From Methanohalobium evestigatum Z-7303 (lineage in GTDB: Archaea; Halobacteriota; Methanosarcinia; Methanosarcinales; Methanosarcinaceae), in NCBI RefSeq assembly GCF_000196655.1, contig NC_014254.1, forward strand, positions 1 to 64,000: a stretch of 64,000 nucleotides of DNA, written 5' to 3'. Made by a program: the position numbers and the translations under genes. Of the stretch, positions 49,261-57,943 are shown one piece after another (position 1 is the stretch's first letter; the number at the start of each line of letters is the position of its first letter). The notes beneath the pieces were generated by a model. The model worked only from the letters and a program-made list of their open reading frames with translations, ran no database searches and was not told where the DNA came from.

Positions 49261-50169
49261 TTATTTCTTAGTAGTTTTTCTTCCTATATATCCATATTTA
49301 ATACCTAATGGCCATGCAAATATTAAGAAAGGTAACTGATTTTTATACGATAATTTTTCCTTCCATTTATAATCAGGTTGTAATTTTATGGTTTTATAAT
49401 TTCTAATCCTATTCCCAGCCAGTAAATGGTTAATTTTTATTTCTTTTTTATTAACTAGTTTTTCTGATACCTGTGATAAGTTAATGCCAGCTACTTCACC
49501 AATAAGTTTTAGTGTTTTTACAGGGTAGTTAACAAAATCTTCGTAACGTATCTGGGCTTTATTAGAACCAATTGTGTAAAAAACTATCTCTGAAAGGAGA
49601 TTGTTATACATCCAACCTAATGGGAAGCGTAAACTTTTCTTCCCCTCTTTCATTCCTGAATATGTTACTCCTCTTCCGTCTCTTACCAAGTGGATAAGGC
49701 ATAAATCTACATTTGGCATCATAGATATCGCTAATGCACGAGAAGGTTTTTTTGACGAGTCAACAATAATGTTTTTCCCACTTACTGTACTTATTGAATG
49801 ATAAAGTGCCTGTGTATAAAAAATATAATCATTAATATTAGAATTGTTTTTGTTTTTAAGTAATAAACTTAAACCCTTTAAACTTTCTACTTTTTTTTGT
49901 AAGTTTTCATAGAATGCTAAATCATCAATCTTTGTTTGTTCTTTCCACCTATTTATCACATCAATCCAAAAGGGACATATTTGACTAGGTGTATCACAAG
50001 AGCATAATTCATTATTCTCGTATTTTTTAATTATATCGTATAATTCACCTTTGCTTTCTATTTCAGGATGATTCCCCAATACTATATCAATTAGTGTTGA
50101 ACCACTACGTCCTGACCCCAATATATAGATGACCTTTATTTTTTGGCTATTAGATGTTTTATAATCCAT
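49261..50169 (-). CDS. Sulfotransferase
   Basis: 302-aa PAPS-dependent sulfotransferase. The 5'-phosphosulfate loop VIYILGSGRSGSTLID is at residues ~13-28. The 3'-phosphate-binding segment DLCLIHLVRDGRGVTYSGM is at ~152-170, and RYEDFVNYP at ~205. A cysteine-containing insert (CSCDTPSQICPFW) follows the loop. It would sulfate the surface glycan, matching the sulfated polymers of methanogens. A relic of a P-loop kinase, possibly APS kinase, lies upstream. Confidence 0.88.
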   Translation of the reverse strand: MDYKTSNSQKIKVIYILGSGRSGSTLIDIVLGNHPEIESKGELYDIIKKYENNELCSCDTPSQICPFWIDVINRWKEQTKIDDLAFYENLQKKVESLKGLSLLLKNKNNSNINDYIFYTQALYHSISTVSGKNIIVDSSKKPSRALAISMMPNVDLCLIHLVRDGRGVTYSGMKEGKKSLRFPLGWMYNNLLSEIVFYTIGSNKAQIRYEDFVNYPVKTLKLIGEVAGINLSQVSEKLVNKKEIKINHLLAGNRIRNYKTIKLQPDYKWKEKLSYKNQLPFLIFAWPLGIKYGYIGRKTTKK

Positions 50170-50299
50170 ACTAAACCATTTCCTTACTATATTTACTTTT
50201 ATACTTTATATTAAAGTTTTAAACTTTAAAAGCATTACAAGAATCTCACTTTTGTAAATCTGAAGCCAGTACTTAAACATTTGCATATCTCATCCTCAT

Positions 50300-50410
50300 T
50301 CATGGTTTAGTACATAAATCCTTTTCTTTGAATATTTTAGTAAGCTCTGATAAGATTGTTGATTTGCCTGTTCCTAGAATCCTGTTAACTAGACTACAAA
50401 TTCGTTGTTA
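50300..50410 (-). pseudogene. P-loop kinase relic
   Basis: A ~35-codon fragment reads RILGTGKSTILSELTKIFKEKDL and then stops. This resembles the Walker A and first helix of APS kinase, thymidylate kinase or similar P-loop kinases. There is no start codon and no continuation. The rest of 50170-50593 shows nothing codable. The link to the neighbouring sulfotransferase through PAPS supply is a guess. Confidence 0.4.
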
Positions 50411-50593
50411 CTATTACTGTTGTTCATACACCCATCTGTTAAATTTGTTTCTAATTATTTTGTGCTAAATTATCGTATTAATTATAAATTATTAGGGTAT
50501 CGTTTTTTAATTGGTTATTTTAGTTTTAAGACTAAGTCAACTAATTTTTTACTTATGAAAAAGTAAAATAAATTCTTTACCTTCAGTTAAAGC

Positions 50594-51334
50594 TTATTTC
50601 TTGGTTTTATTGTTATTTTTAAGATAATACTCGTTAGCTTTCATCAGATCTTCAGGAGTTCCAACATCGATATGGATACCGCCGATTTCCCTGTAGACAA
50701 CGTTTTTCCCCTGCTCCACCATCACTTTGATTGAATCTGTGAGCTGGTACTCATCCTTGTAGCCGGGTTTTGTATCACTGATAGCATCGAATATCTCAGG
50801 TTCGAAAACATACATACCAGCGATACCCAGTTTACTCGGTGCTTCGCCAACTTCGGGTTTCTCGATCAAATCCACGATATTGTTACCATCTGTTTGAATG
50901 ATACCGTGGCGAGTAACATCTAACACTTCCATGACACCAACGGTGGCATCGGCATTGTTATCTTCATGGAACTGTTTTAGATCCTGCAGGATGGTATCAG
51001 GTGAGAAAAAATTGTCACCCAAAACGACCGCAACAGGAGAACCGTTGACCACATGTTCACCGGCTGCAACTGCGTTTGCGAGTCCCAATCTATCATCCTG
51101 GACAACATAAGTTATATCCACACCGAACCGCTCACCTGAACCGAAGTAATCGGATAACCCGTGTTTATTCGGACTTACAACTATAATAATGTCATCTATC
51201 CCGGCTTTTACGAATGATTCTACCACGTGTTCGATAACCGCTTTATCCCCTACAGGCAACAGTTCTTTCGGCATCGCATGAGTAAACGGACCTAAACGAG
51301 TTCCGCTCCCAGCTGCTGGTATCAACCCCTTCAT
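50594..51334 (-). CDS. Glucose-1-phosphate nucleotidyltransferase (RmlA/GalU-like)
   Basis: 246 aa. GLIPAAGSGTRLGPFTHAMPKELLPV is the nucleotide-binding signature, and VVLGDNFF carries the metal Asp. EKPEVGEAP and AGMYVFEPEIF are substrate motifs, and HIDVGTPEDLMKAN closes the fold. It is the short form without the C-terminal extension of bacterial RmlA. It would supply an NDP-glucose (dTDP or UDP) to the glycan locus. Codon use is less AT-rich than in the sulfotransferase, so the acquired block ends about here. Confidence 0.9.
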   Translation of the reverse strand: MKGLIPAAGSGTRLGPFTHAMPKELLPVGDKAVIEHVVESFVKAGIDDIIIVVSPNKHGLSDYFGSGERFGVDITYVVQDDRLGLANAVAAGEHVVNGSPVAVVLGDNFFSPDTILQDLKQFHEDNNADATVGVMEVLDVTRHGIIQTDGNNIVDLIEKPEVGEAPSKLGIAGMYVFEPEIFDAISDTKPGYKDEYQLTDSIKVMVEQGKNVVYREIGGIHIDVGTPEDLMKANEYYLKNNNKTKK

Positions 51335-51459
51335 ATTTCACTCCTCTAACAAATTCCTGATTCTAATTTTAAATGTTACATGAAACACAAAAATTTGGAT
51401 GTATCTGCTTATTTTCTTTTTAACCATATTATGGTACTACTATAAGCTTTTTGGTTTTT

Positions 51460-52240
51460 TATCTACTATAGATTCTATAGCTGGATATTTTGCTTTCGAT
51501 TTACCCATGGATTGTTCGGTGTAGTTTATGGGACAGTAATTCCTGCGATACCCTTTCGATACTGGAATAATGACGATTTCTGGTAGATTATTCATTAAAG
51601 GTACTATACATCCATAATTGTTCGAGTACTCTAAAAACTAATTTTAGCCATCAAAAACCAATCATCTGTCCAGGAAACTTATGAAAATCTAAATGTAAAT
51701 TTCTCTGTAGATTTTTTTATATTGACCTGTTTAAATGTCATATACCAAATTCCAAGATTCGAAACATTATCATGGATATAATGGCCAAATAGTGAACTTG
51801 TTATTTTGTATCTTTTCTTCCAAACTCAGGGTGTTTTTGTGGTCTTCAATAATATCGATAATAAAGGCTTAACACTGCTTATAGATGCTCCTCATTTTAC
51901 CTCTTACCAGAATCTGTCATCTATAAGCAGATTATAGATTCAAAAAGTTATCATATACACAAGATAATAATCGGAAATACATCACCTGTGTCTATTGAGT
52001 ATCATCAACGACATATTTGAAAGTAATAATACACTACACACTATTGTGAGCATTACATCTGTTTTAGATACTAATATTTCTTAACGGTAACAAACCATGG
52101 AATGCATTAACCGCTGTCTAACATAATCGGTCTAAATCGTTTCAACAAGCTACCGAAAATCGATCTACAGTAAATCAGGAAACTCTGACACACCTTTTCT
52201 AATGAGTTCTGATTATCAGGACAAAATACTCTTTAGATTC
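51460..52240 (-). pseudogene. Heavily decayed transposase-like relic
   Basis: On the minus strand, broken frames give TDDWFLMAKISF, then FLEYSNNYGCIVPLMNNL, PEIVIIPVSKGYRRNYCPIN and YTEQSMGKSK. This resembles the central part of a DDE transposase where the second Asp and the strand after it are followed by a Lys/Arg-rich stretch. Several stops of all kinds interrupt it. Part of it (52165-52215) recurs at 53232-53285, reading ELIRKGVSEFPDLL and KLIKRGVSGFPALL. Family not resolved. Confidence 0.35.
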
Positions 52241-52362
52241 ACTTTTCAAAGCAGAATCTAGATATAATTAGTATCTAAAACCAGACATTAAGTCCTGTTT
52301 TACAAACTAAATAATGAACAAGCAAATTAATTCAAAACTAATTTATCTAATAGACAATTAAA

Positions 52363-52430
52363 TTTATAAATCTGCAAAACTTATTTTAGTGTGATGAATC
52401 GCGCACTATCTAACTGATGCGACTCATCAC
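52363..52430 (+). promoter_or_regulatory. TATA-like box and 12-bp inverted repeat (probable operator)
   Basis: TTTATAAAT near 52363 is followed by an inverted repeat GTGATGAATCGC (52391-52402) and GCGACTCATCAC (52419-52430), matching at 11 of 12 positions. The spacing puts the first arm at the expected transcription start, so a dimeric regulator bound here would block the gene at 52468. Confidence 0.5.
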
Positions 52431-52467
52431 TATCAAACTAAAAAACAGAAAAACGGAATTGATTAAT

Positions 52468-53028
52468 ATGGACATAAAAGATGAAGTTCATCTAAACTTA
52501 GGAACGGCAGCAACAAGAAATTCAGCACCAAAAAACAAATATGATGAAGAAGCGCCCTACGAACTCACTGAATTCCTTGAAGATCTTGGAATGGTTACAG
52601 GAGATGAACTCTGTGACGAGATGTTTATCACCAGTCCAAATGAAATAAAATTTGATATTGGGTTCGCTCCTGAAAACATGGAAATTGGTTTGACAGAGGA
52701 AAATAAAGAAATCATCACATCGGATGTAGGTGAAATAAGAATTTTTTATGACCCAGAAACTGATAGTTGGAAAAAAGATCTGCATGATATACAGAAAGCC
52801 CTCGATAGTATCAAACCGTTGGGTAATGATTTCTGGGACGAGAAAACTGATGATAATGGAGATATAACAGAACCAGTGATTGAAAATAAAGGGTCTGTGG
52901 AATTTGTCTATGATGATTGCGATGAATGTTGTTTGGATGTTGAACAGAGAAGACGTGCAGAAGAATTTTTTAATGCGATTTTCAGATATCTTTGGGATCT
53001 AAAAGATAATGGATGGCATTTGCAGTAA
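52468..53028 (+). CDS. Acidic hypothetical protein
   Basis: About 186 aa from ATG 52468. The ATG at 52417 is in frame but lies within the inverted repeat, so I prefer the later start. Very acidic, no membrane segment, no recognised domain. Features seen: an FDIGFAPENMEIGLTEEN strand region and CDECC near residue 153, a possible metal or disulfide site. A basic RRRAEEFF helix follows and the protein ends NGWHLQ. The putative operator upstream suggests regulated expression. Function unknown. Confidence 0.6.
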   Translation: MDIKDEVHLNLGTAATRNSAPKNKYDEEAPYELTEFLEDLGMVTGDELCDEMFITSPNEIKFDIGFAPENMEIGLTEENKEIITSDVGEIRIFYDPETDSWKKDLHDIQKALDSIKPLGNDFWDEKTDDNGDITEPVIENKGSVEFVYDDCDECCLDVEQRRRAEEFFNAIFRYLWDLKDNGWHLQ

Positions 53029-53317
53029 CCATTCCTTCTATCTTTTTTTATTTTTTTATTTTTGTGACCAATTAAAGCCTGTTATTTTATAAATATCAAA
53101 ATTATAAATATCATAATAGAAGATGTGTCTTAACTGGATTAATGTTATCATCTGTTACTTGTCCTGTAGATTGATAGTAATCACAATTTCACAAAGGCAT
53201 TTAATTTTTAGCCTGAAAAAAGAAGAATCTATAGTAGAGCAGGAAACCCAGACACACCTCTTTTAATGAGTTTTTGCTGGATTTTGTCAACATCTACTAT
53301 AGATTAAAATCGTTTTT

Positions 53318-53623
53318 TTACCATGACCATCCATTTTTCTCAAAAGCATCCAATATTTCTTCTCCATTAGATTCCAGGGATTCGACTACCATGGTAATGG
53401 ATTCTGGTGTCATTTCTTTGACATATACGTGTGACTCAATGTCACCATTTACGCCATTGCTGAGTTCCTTGATTTCAGACCTGATGTTTTTATGTTCTTC
53501 ATTATTTTCGATACCGTATACAGTAACAGTAAGATTTACAAAGAATTCAAGGAATTCTTTAAAAGTTTCGTATTTTTCGATTTTCTTTTTTAATTTATTT
53601 GTTTTTACTATGTTGGTATTTAT
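53318..53623 (-). CDS. Small acidic ORF with no standard start codon (AUA?)
   Basis: An open frame of 102 codons reads INTNIVKTNKLKKKIEKYE, then FKEFLEFFVNLTVTVYGIEN, and ends FEKNGWSW. A strong GGAGGT lies 6 bases before an ATA at 53623-53621, and no ATG, GTG or TTG lies near the beginning. The codon pattern and composition look genuine (no stops, acidic amphipathic). It is either initiated at AUA/AUU or its ATG mutated to ATA. The C-terminal NGW echoes the neighbour at 52468-53028. Function unknown. Confidence 0.45.
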   Translation of the reverse strand: MNTNIVKTNKLKKKIEKYETFKEFLEFFVNLTVTVYGIENNEEHKNIRSEIKELSNGVNGDIESHVYVKEMTPESITMVVESLESNGEEILDAFEKNGWSW

Positions 53624-53649
53624 AAAAATACCTCCGTTTTTTTCTTAAT

Positions 53650-54072
53650 ATATAATATATTTATTCTGTATTAGAATTATTATATGAGATGATTTCCAGA
53701 TTTATAAGATTAATGGTTTTTGAAAACGTTATAAATGACTAACAAACTTTTATGATTGATAATTTAATGTTATAATATTTATTTGAACTTGAAAGTCATT
53801 ATTATATGCTGATAAAATTAGTAACCATTTTATCAAGTCATAAAAGTAAATCAAAACCTTATGATAGATTTATTTTTATAAAAATGCTTATCCATGTTTA
53901 TCAATTTTTCATTCAAGTATATAGGGAAAAAGTGAGAAAAATTAGACAGTTTCTTATCTGGTGTAGTTATTGTATCCCGTATTACCGGGGAAGAATACAA
54001 TATTGTTTTAGAGTCATCGACTCATCCCGTATAAACAGAATCTAATTTCACCTTGGATGAAACAAGAAGCAC
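53650..54072. other. Mostly non-coding stretch with a doubtful 79-codon frame
   Basis: An open frame at 53806-54045 (+) starts MLIKLVTILSSHKSKSK and is basic, without ribosome site or recognised domain. I regard it as unproven. The surrounding sequence is AT-rich and leads into the transposon right end at 54073. Confidence 0.25.
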
Positions 54073-54149
54073 TTTAAATCATAGATTTAAAGTTATCCTT
54101 AAATTAAAATTTAAGGAGCCACTTGGTCTTTAGCCAAGTGGTAGTTCAC
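54073..54149 (+). mobile_element. Solo TnpB-transposon right end with three perfect hairpins
   Basis: Three consecutive perfect hairpins: TTTAAATC/GATTTAAA (54073-54091), CCTTAAAT/ATTTAAGG (54097-54116) and CCACTTGG/CCAAGTGG around the loop GTCTTTAGC (54119-54141). The sequence ends TTCAC at 54145-54149. No tnpB accompanies it. It abuts the cdc6 pseudogene and supplies that gene's stop codon (complement of 54146-54148). Confidence 0.75.
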
Positions 54150-55107
54150 AAGTATAAGTCTTCAAAAATGGGATTCGCTTCTTTAATAGCATCAAAAAGA
54201 ACGTATGGATCTTCTGTGGGCTCCAACACTCGGCTATTTCCTCTTCCTCCTCTATCATTAGCAGTGATGAGTCCTATTTTATCAAGCTCAGTGATATATT
54301 CAGAAATTCTATTATTGCTGGGAATACTCATATCTAATTTTTTTCCGTATTTCTTATACATATTTATAATATTTCCCGAATATGGTTTTTTGTTATTTAT
54401 ATATGATTTCAGTATTACAAATAATACAAAACCTTGCTTTAATGATAAACTCTTAGTAGCTTGAATTTTCTTATTTTGATTTAATTTTTTATATGCATCT
54501 AACACATGATCTTGTGTTATTATATCTGAATTTTCAAAATCTGCTATATCTCCAGTGGTTTTTAAAATTTCTAGTGAATATCTCGCATCTTTTTTATCAC
54601 TTGCTGTCAGAGCTGCACAATATGGTATGGTACCTTCATCTAAACAACCATCTTTGAAAGCTATACTTGAACGTTCATTTAATATATTTACCAGTTCTTG
54701 TGAATCGTATCCTGGGAATTCAAGAGATTCATTACCAAATGACGATTTAACCCCTGGACCAATTTTTCCAAAAAAGCTATAATCATTGGTAATGCCTACC
54801 ATCGATATGAACAATTTGTCATCAATATCTTCAAAATCTTCACGACTGAGATTATATATTATCCCCTCATCTTCTAGGTAATCTATTTCATCAAAGATAA
54901 CAATCAAAGATGTTCTTCTTATTTTCAAGAGGTTGATGAGGGTTTCATAATGCTGAGATTTTGAAACCCCATTACGTGGGTGGTCTATAGAACTATCAAT
55001 AGTATAGATTAGATTGTATAAAATATCTGTGGATGTGTTAGTTTTCCGACAATTGATTAGAGCAGGAATTATGCTAACGTCATTGTAATTGATAAACTTA
55101 GTAACAT
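54146..55107 (-). pseudogene. Second cdc6/orc1, 5' end lost to a TnpB insertion
   Basis: The frame is open from about 55107, without a start codon, through TTG 54928 to TGA 54146. It reads IIPALINCRKTNTSTDILYN, a Walker B region LIVIFDEIDYL, sensor-1 SMVGITNDYSF, SLEFPGYDSQEL, ARYSLEILKTTGDIA and a C-terminal winged helix (RISEYITELDKIGLI). Walker A and everything before it are missing: a TnpB element occupies that place. The last codons and stop come from a solo transposon end. The downstream-initiated piece would lack ATP binding. Confidence 0.85.
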
Positions 55108-55109
55108 TA

Positions 55110-56335
55110 GATAACTAATTTTATTATCAATTACATTCGTGAGCTATACTCACCGGGTGTAACGCTACACCCTCTATCCCATCTAAATCAGGGATTGCTT
55201 TTTTCATAATATTATAGGCACCATTTACATCGGCATTGATTATAGTGCCGTTAGATGATTGGAAAAGCCCTCTTTTAATTCTTTTACCAAGATAAGAAGT
55301 CCTTCTCTCAACTGGTTCACCATCGAGGAAAGAACACTTCGATGTATAGGATTCTTCTTGCTCAATCACTTTCAATCCAACATCTTCGGCTTTGTATTTT
55401 AGTTGTTCAAGAAGTCTATGAAATGGAATCTGTGTAAACTTTTGGTTATTGCGCTTACCCATATCCACTTCTTGTTTCCACCCTTCGTTATACCCAATGA
55501 CTAGTGTGCCGATGTTGTGTTTGACACAAAAATCAACAATCCTTTTACTTGCTTTATGGAAGAAGTCATTGATTTTCATTTTATATTTATGGTATAGTTT
55601 TTTCAGTTTTTTGCTATTTTTGATGCCTAATTTATCATAAATAGATTTTAGTTTTCCAGATTTTTTGTTGTAGAACTGGTTTATTGATTTTGCGACTCCG
55701 CCCTTAATAACAATCGGTTTTTCACCGATGTTATTCACCATAGTGACGATATTATTAATACCCAGGTCGATACTGGCGATGTTTTCTTCGTTTAGATCTG
55801 GTGTTTCCAAATCCTTCTCGTAAACAATTTCACACTTATAACCAACTCCCATAGGAAGAATTCGAACTTGATTTAATTTAGTGTCATCTGCAAGACGAGT
55901 TTCTACTTGCAGGTTCGTTTTCTTCGGTAACTTGAGGACACCGTTTTTTATCTTACACTGTTGGTTTGTGAAAGTGAGAATATTTTCGCCATTTTTCTTT
56001 TTATATTTTGGTGGGTTGGGTTTTGAATAGTAATTTTCTGGGTTCTTTTTCCAGTCTTTAATTGATTGGAAGAAAGATTTCCAGTTTTTATCCATCAGTT
56101 TTAGTGTCTGTTGTGCTGTTTGTGTGGGTAAAACAGAATAATTTTCAGTACCTTTTAACTGTTTATTTAGTTCTTCGTATCTTACCCAACCACCTTCATC
56201 ATTTAGAGATTGTTTAACTATGAAGTTTGCCTGGTTGTATAAGTTCTTGGAAATATGACACAACCAGCTAAGGTTTTTATCATAATTTAGGTATATCGTT
56301 TCGGTCCTTTTTACCATAACAATCTCCATGATGAA
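55110..56335 (-). mobile_element. TnpB-only transposon inserted in cdc6 pseudogene
   Basis: The limits are approximate. The low-coordinate boundary is where the cdc6 frame begins (~55107-55115). The other lies just beyond the tnpB start, before the cdc6 5' ghost at 56376. No tnpA, and no end hairpin with the GTCTTTAGC loop. Confidence 0.6.
55127..56329 (-). CDS. tnpB: TnpB RNA-guided nuclease, zinc-finger-less type
   Basis: 400 aa. RuvC motifs are SIDLGINNIVTM (first Asp), VIGYNEGWKQ (second acidic, Glu within YNEG) and INADVNGAYNI (third Asp). Between the last two lies YTSKCSFLDGEPVERR and YLGKRIKRGLFQSS: one cysteine only, no ribbon, like the TnpB at 15.4 kb but only distantly similar elsewhere. 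The start is ATG 56329, or MVKRTETIYL 12 bases later. Apparently intact. Confidence 0.9.
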   Translation of the reverse strand: MEIVMVKRTETIYLNYDKNLSWLCHISKNLYNQANFIVKQSLNDEGGWVRYEELNKQLKGTENYSVLPTQTAQQTLKLMDKNWKSFFQSIKDWKKNPENYYSKPNPPKYKKKNGENILTFTNQQCKIKNGVLKLPKKTNLQVETRLADDTKLNQVRILPMGVGYKCEIVYEKDLETPDLNEENIASIDLGINNIVTMVNNIGEKPIVIKGGVAKSINQFYNKKSGKLKSIYDKLGIKNSKKLKKLYHKYKMKINDFFHKASKRIVDFCVKHNIGTLVIGYNEGWKQEVDMGKRNNQKFTQIPFHRLLEQLKYKAEDVGLKVIEQEESYTSKCSFLDGEPVERRTSYLGKRIKRGLFQSSNGTIINADVNGAYNIMKKAIPDLDGIEGVALHPVSIAHECN

Positions 56336-56375
56336 TATAATTGATTATATTTTATGTTATCAATTCTTATATATT

Positions 56376-56459
56376 TTACTTATAAAGTATACTATATATC
56401 ATCCAGGCAGTTTAATATTTTTCAATAATATATTCAATCTCTTCCTGATTGACCAAATT
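56376..56459 (-). pseudogene. Ghost of cdc6 5' region on the far side of the transposon
   Basis: Minus-strand reading NLVNQEEIEYIIEKY, a stop, then MIYSILYK. This parallels the region of Cdc6 just before and into Walker A (ARDSQIEQIAELVEPVL, then FIYGKTGTGK). It lies immediately beyond the TnpB element that truncates the cdc6 at 54146-55107, so it is probably the missing 5' part in decayed form. The similarity is short. Confidence 0.4.
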
Positions 56460-56598
56460 CTAAAAAATAGCATAATTTTAGATGATAGGAAAACTGAATT
56501 ATATACTTATAGATGTAAAAAAGATAAAAGGAAAGTAGGTTTAAAACACCATCTAACAACCGATAATTAATTTTGTTGCTACTAATTGAATTAGATGT

Positions 56599-57720
56599 TT
56601 ATTCTTCTTTTTTAAACAGTTTGTGATGCGATATTATTAAATTTCGCAGTTCCTCCCTGTTTATCAATTTTACATCATTTGCTTTTGCAAGGTCTACGGC
56701 TTCAGATGTATAGTAATTATTTGTAACGACCATTGCTGAATTGCATAGATAATACCGCATTGAAGCAACAACTTCCTGAACTGCACTGTTTCCCACTTTT
56801 GAACTAGATTGTTTGACCTGTACAGCAATGCGTTTAGATCCAAGTTTGGTCAATATCACATCCGCACCCTGATCTTTGTCATTGGTTTTTTTAGTTCTGC
56901 TTGCATAATATCCCTTATCTCTGTAGATCTTGCATACAGCCTGTTCAAGTTCTTTGGGTGTCAGTTTATCCGGGTTGTCGGGTAATTCTTCATCCTCGCC
57001 ATCTCTGCTTATAAGTAGCAATATATCCTTTAAAGGAACATTTCCTATTTCGCAGATGATTTCAGCGATTTGGCATTTGAACATAAGGTCATCTGTTTCT
57101 TTTAGATATTCTTGAAGTCGGTCTTCAAAATCCTCATCTTTCAACATATCCTCAAGCAATTCCCTTGTTTCAGGATCCCAATTTTCATTAAGTGCATTAA
57201 TAATTGGGTCGATTGCTTCAGGTTCTAATTCCTGAAATATTTCAATTAGGATTTCGCGTTCATCTTCTACAGATTCTCGGAAATAAACAAGAGTTGAAAG
57301 CTCCTTGATCATTTCCCTTTCTTCATGTCTCAAGTAATCAATAATCAGATTTGCAGTATACTTGCTGTGTCTATTTAATATCGATTTATAAGTGAATATT
57401 TTAATCCTATGGTGGATTGTTTCTGGTCTTGGAAGTTTATTCCTGAGTTCATGTAGAACAAATGGAACAGCAGAATCATTATTTTCAAGAATACTTAAAA
57501 ACTCTCTAATTAATTCCTCTGAATTTTCATCATTTCTGATTTCCTCTTTAACTTGTATGACAGCAGGTTCCCTGATATCAGCCAGTATATCTTTTATTTC
57601 TGAGTTCGGGTATGTTTCTTTGAGACAATTAATTAGAGGTTCTACTGCTTTTTCTCCATGGTTTACAAGAGCTCCTTTAATCTCAAGATTGTCCATTGTA
57701 TTGTTTTGTTCATTATTCAA
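56599..57720 (-). CDS. HEAT-repeat protein with Mrr-type endonuclease domain
   Basis: 373 aa. Residues ~1-240 are helical HEAT-like repeats (NHGEKAVEPLINCLKE, EPEAIDPIINALNENW). Residues ~260-370 form an Mrr_cat restriction-endonuclease fold: ELEQAVCKIYRDKGYYASRT, GADVILTKLGSKRIAVQVKQ with the catalytic Asp and Q-x-K, and NSAMVVTNNYYTSEAVDLA. It is expected to bind and cut DNA, perhaps modified or foreign DNA. The motif appears complete. A shorter paralogue follows upstream at 57944-58678 on the same strand. Confidence 0.8.
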   Translation of the reverse strand: MNNEQNNTMDNLEIKGALVNHGEKAVEPLINCLKETYPNSEIKDILADIREPAVIQVKEEIRNDENSEELIREFLSILENNDSAVPFVLHELRNKLPRPETIHHRIKIFTYKSILNRHSKYTANLIIDYLRHEEREMIKELSTLVYFRESVEDEREILIEIFQELEPEAIDPIINALNENWDPETRELLEDMLKDEDFEDRLQEYLKETDDLMFKCQIAEIICEIGNVPLKDILLLISRDGEDEELPDNPDKLTPKELEQAVCKIYRDKGYYASRTKKTNDKDQGADVILTKLGSKRIAVQVKQSSSKVGNSAVQEVVASMRYYLCNSAMVVTNNYYTSEAVDLAKANDVKLINREELRNLIISHHKLFKKEE

Positions 57721-57943
57721 TTCTTTTATAAGCGGCTATATGGATATTTTTTCAATTTTGTTCACATTTAAACCTCCTTAATTTTATATTTATATTTTTA
57801 TAAAATTCAATTAAACGTTTGGTTTTTTTGTGCAGATAATTTTGAGAATAAAACAACTGAGAAAAGTGATTTTTTCAAATTCTGGAAAAATAAAATCCAT
57901 GTAGAAGAATGGACTTAAAAACTGATTTAAAACCGGAAATTCT

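Noticed and set aside
51460-52240. Multiple in-frame TAGs in the decayed transposase as further pyrrolysine codons
   Set aside because: The region also has TAA stops and frameshifts, so its TAGs carry no weight as sense codons.
53274-53648. 124-codon plus-strand frame
   Set aside because: The opposite strand carries the more protein-like frame with GGAGGT; the plus-strand translation is a Phe/Ser-rich shadow.
56328-56570. 80-codon plus-strand frame upstream of the TnpB at 55.1 kb
   Set aside because: No ribosome site or domain; the complementary strand shows the cdc6 ghost.
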